6,548 nt of DNA from Methanomicrobiales archaeon (lineage in GTDB: Archaea; Halobacteriota; Methanomicrobia; Methanomicrobiales; Methanoculleaceae). Location of the stretch: assembly GCA_012521035.1 (NCBI GenBank), contig JAAYND010000201.1, positions 1 to 6,548 of the forward strand, in the 5' to 3' direction. A program made the translations under genes and the position numbers. Below the pieces are notes generated by a model, which was given only the letters and a program-made list of their open reading frames with translations, did not search any database and was not told where the DNA came from. How positions within the stretch are numbered: the first letter of the stretch is position 1; the number at the start of each line of letters is the position of its first letter. This document shows positions 6,251 to 6,548 of the stretch, piece after piece.

Positions 6251-6548
6251 CGATACCAAGAGTCTCCAGGGATTCCTTTAAAGTGTTTCTGACCGCATCC
6301 ACGAGCGCGAGACGGCTGCTCCGGGTCTCGCCCTCGCTCTTCAACACGGGGTCGTAGTGGTAGAAGGCGTTGAAGAGATCGGCGAGCTCGCGGGCGAACG
6401 TGGCGAGGTGGTGCGGCCGGAGTTCCGTCACGACCTCTTCGATGACGGCCGGGAACCGGGCGATATGCCGGGCGAGAGCGATCTCATGATCCGTCTCGTA
6501 GTGGTAGGCCGGCTCGAACTCGCCGGCCTTCTCAAGGATGCTACAGGC
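6231..6548 (-). CDS. argS: Arginyl-tRNA synthetase, C-terminal part
   Basis: The frame is open to the right edge, so only the last 105 residues are visible; the start and catalytic domain (HIGH and KMSKS-type motifs) lie outside. The visible part is the all-helical DALR anticodon-binding domain typical of class I ArgRS. Marks are CSIL near the edge, DHEIALARHIARFPAVIEE, LRPHHLATFARELADLFNAFYH and the C-terminal ALVDAVRNTLKESLETLGI, which match the final helices of archaeal ArgRS. The enzyme joins arginine to tRNA(Arg). The gene ends in TAA at 6233-6231, within the start region of taw1, making it the upstream member of a tRNA-related operon. The promoter of that operon is not in the window. 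Confidence 0.9.
   Translation of the reverse strand, partial: ACSILEKAGEFEPAYHYETDHEIALARHIARFPAVIEEVVTELRPHHLATFARELADLFNAFYHYDPVLKSEGETRSSRLALVDAVRNTLKESLETLGIDALRSM

Overview
The window looks like chromosomal DNA from a GC-rich methanogenic archaeon, most likely of the Methanomicrobiales (Methanoculleus-like). The strongest evidence is a complete O-phosphoseryl-tRNA(Cys) synthetase gene (sepS), an enzyme found mainly in methanogens and a few relatives. Next to it is an archaeal-type 4-demethylwyosine synthase (taw1) without the flavodoxin domain of the eukaryotic enzyme. A GGAGGG ribosome binding site and AT-rich TATA-like islands in otherwise GC-rich DNA agree with this. The genus is inference.

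Layout. Positions 1-472 (minus) hold the first 157 codons of a membrane-anchored lipoprotein that runs off the left edge; its last visible residues resemble the lead-in to a transglutaminase-like domain. A 149-base divergent spacer (473-621) holds a TATA-like element and two small dyads. Positions 622-1125 (plus) encode a 167-residue cysteine-patterned protein of uncertain function. Positions 1126-1531 contain no convincing gene but are rich in inverted repeats, including a 10-bp perfect long-range stem around nested hairpins, and end in an AT-rich promoter-like island with two GAGA/TCTC dyads. Positions 1532-3790 (plus) encode a fused trehalose-6-phosphate synthase/phosphatase, with catalytic motifs intact in both halves. 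On the minus strand, 6548 down to 3765 is a compact translation operon: the 3' end of argS, then taw1, then sepS, with each gene overlapping the next. The sepS and trehalose genes converge and overlap by 26 bases.

How the genes work together. The minus-strand operon joins three tRNA functions: arginylation, wyosine-base synthesis at position 37 of tRNA(Phe), and the first step of tRNA-dependent cysteine synthesis. The trehalose gene alone can make the compatible solute trehalose from UDP-glucose and glucose-6-phosphate. No mobile element, CRISPR array, tRNA or rRNA gene was seen. The least explained parts are the structured non-coding stretch at about 1218-1424 and the 167-residue protein.
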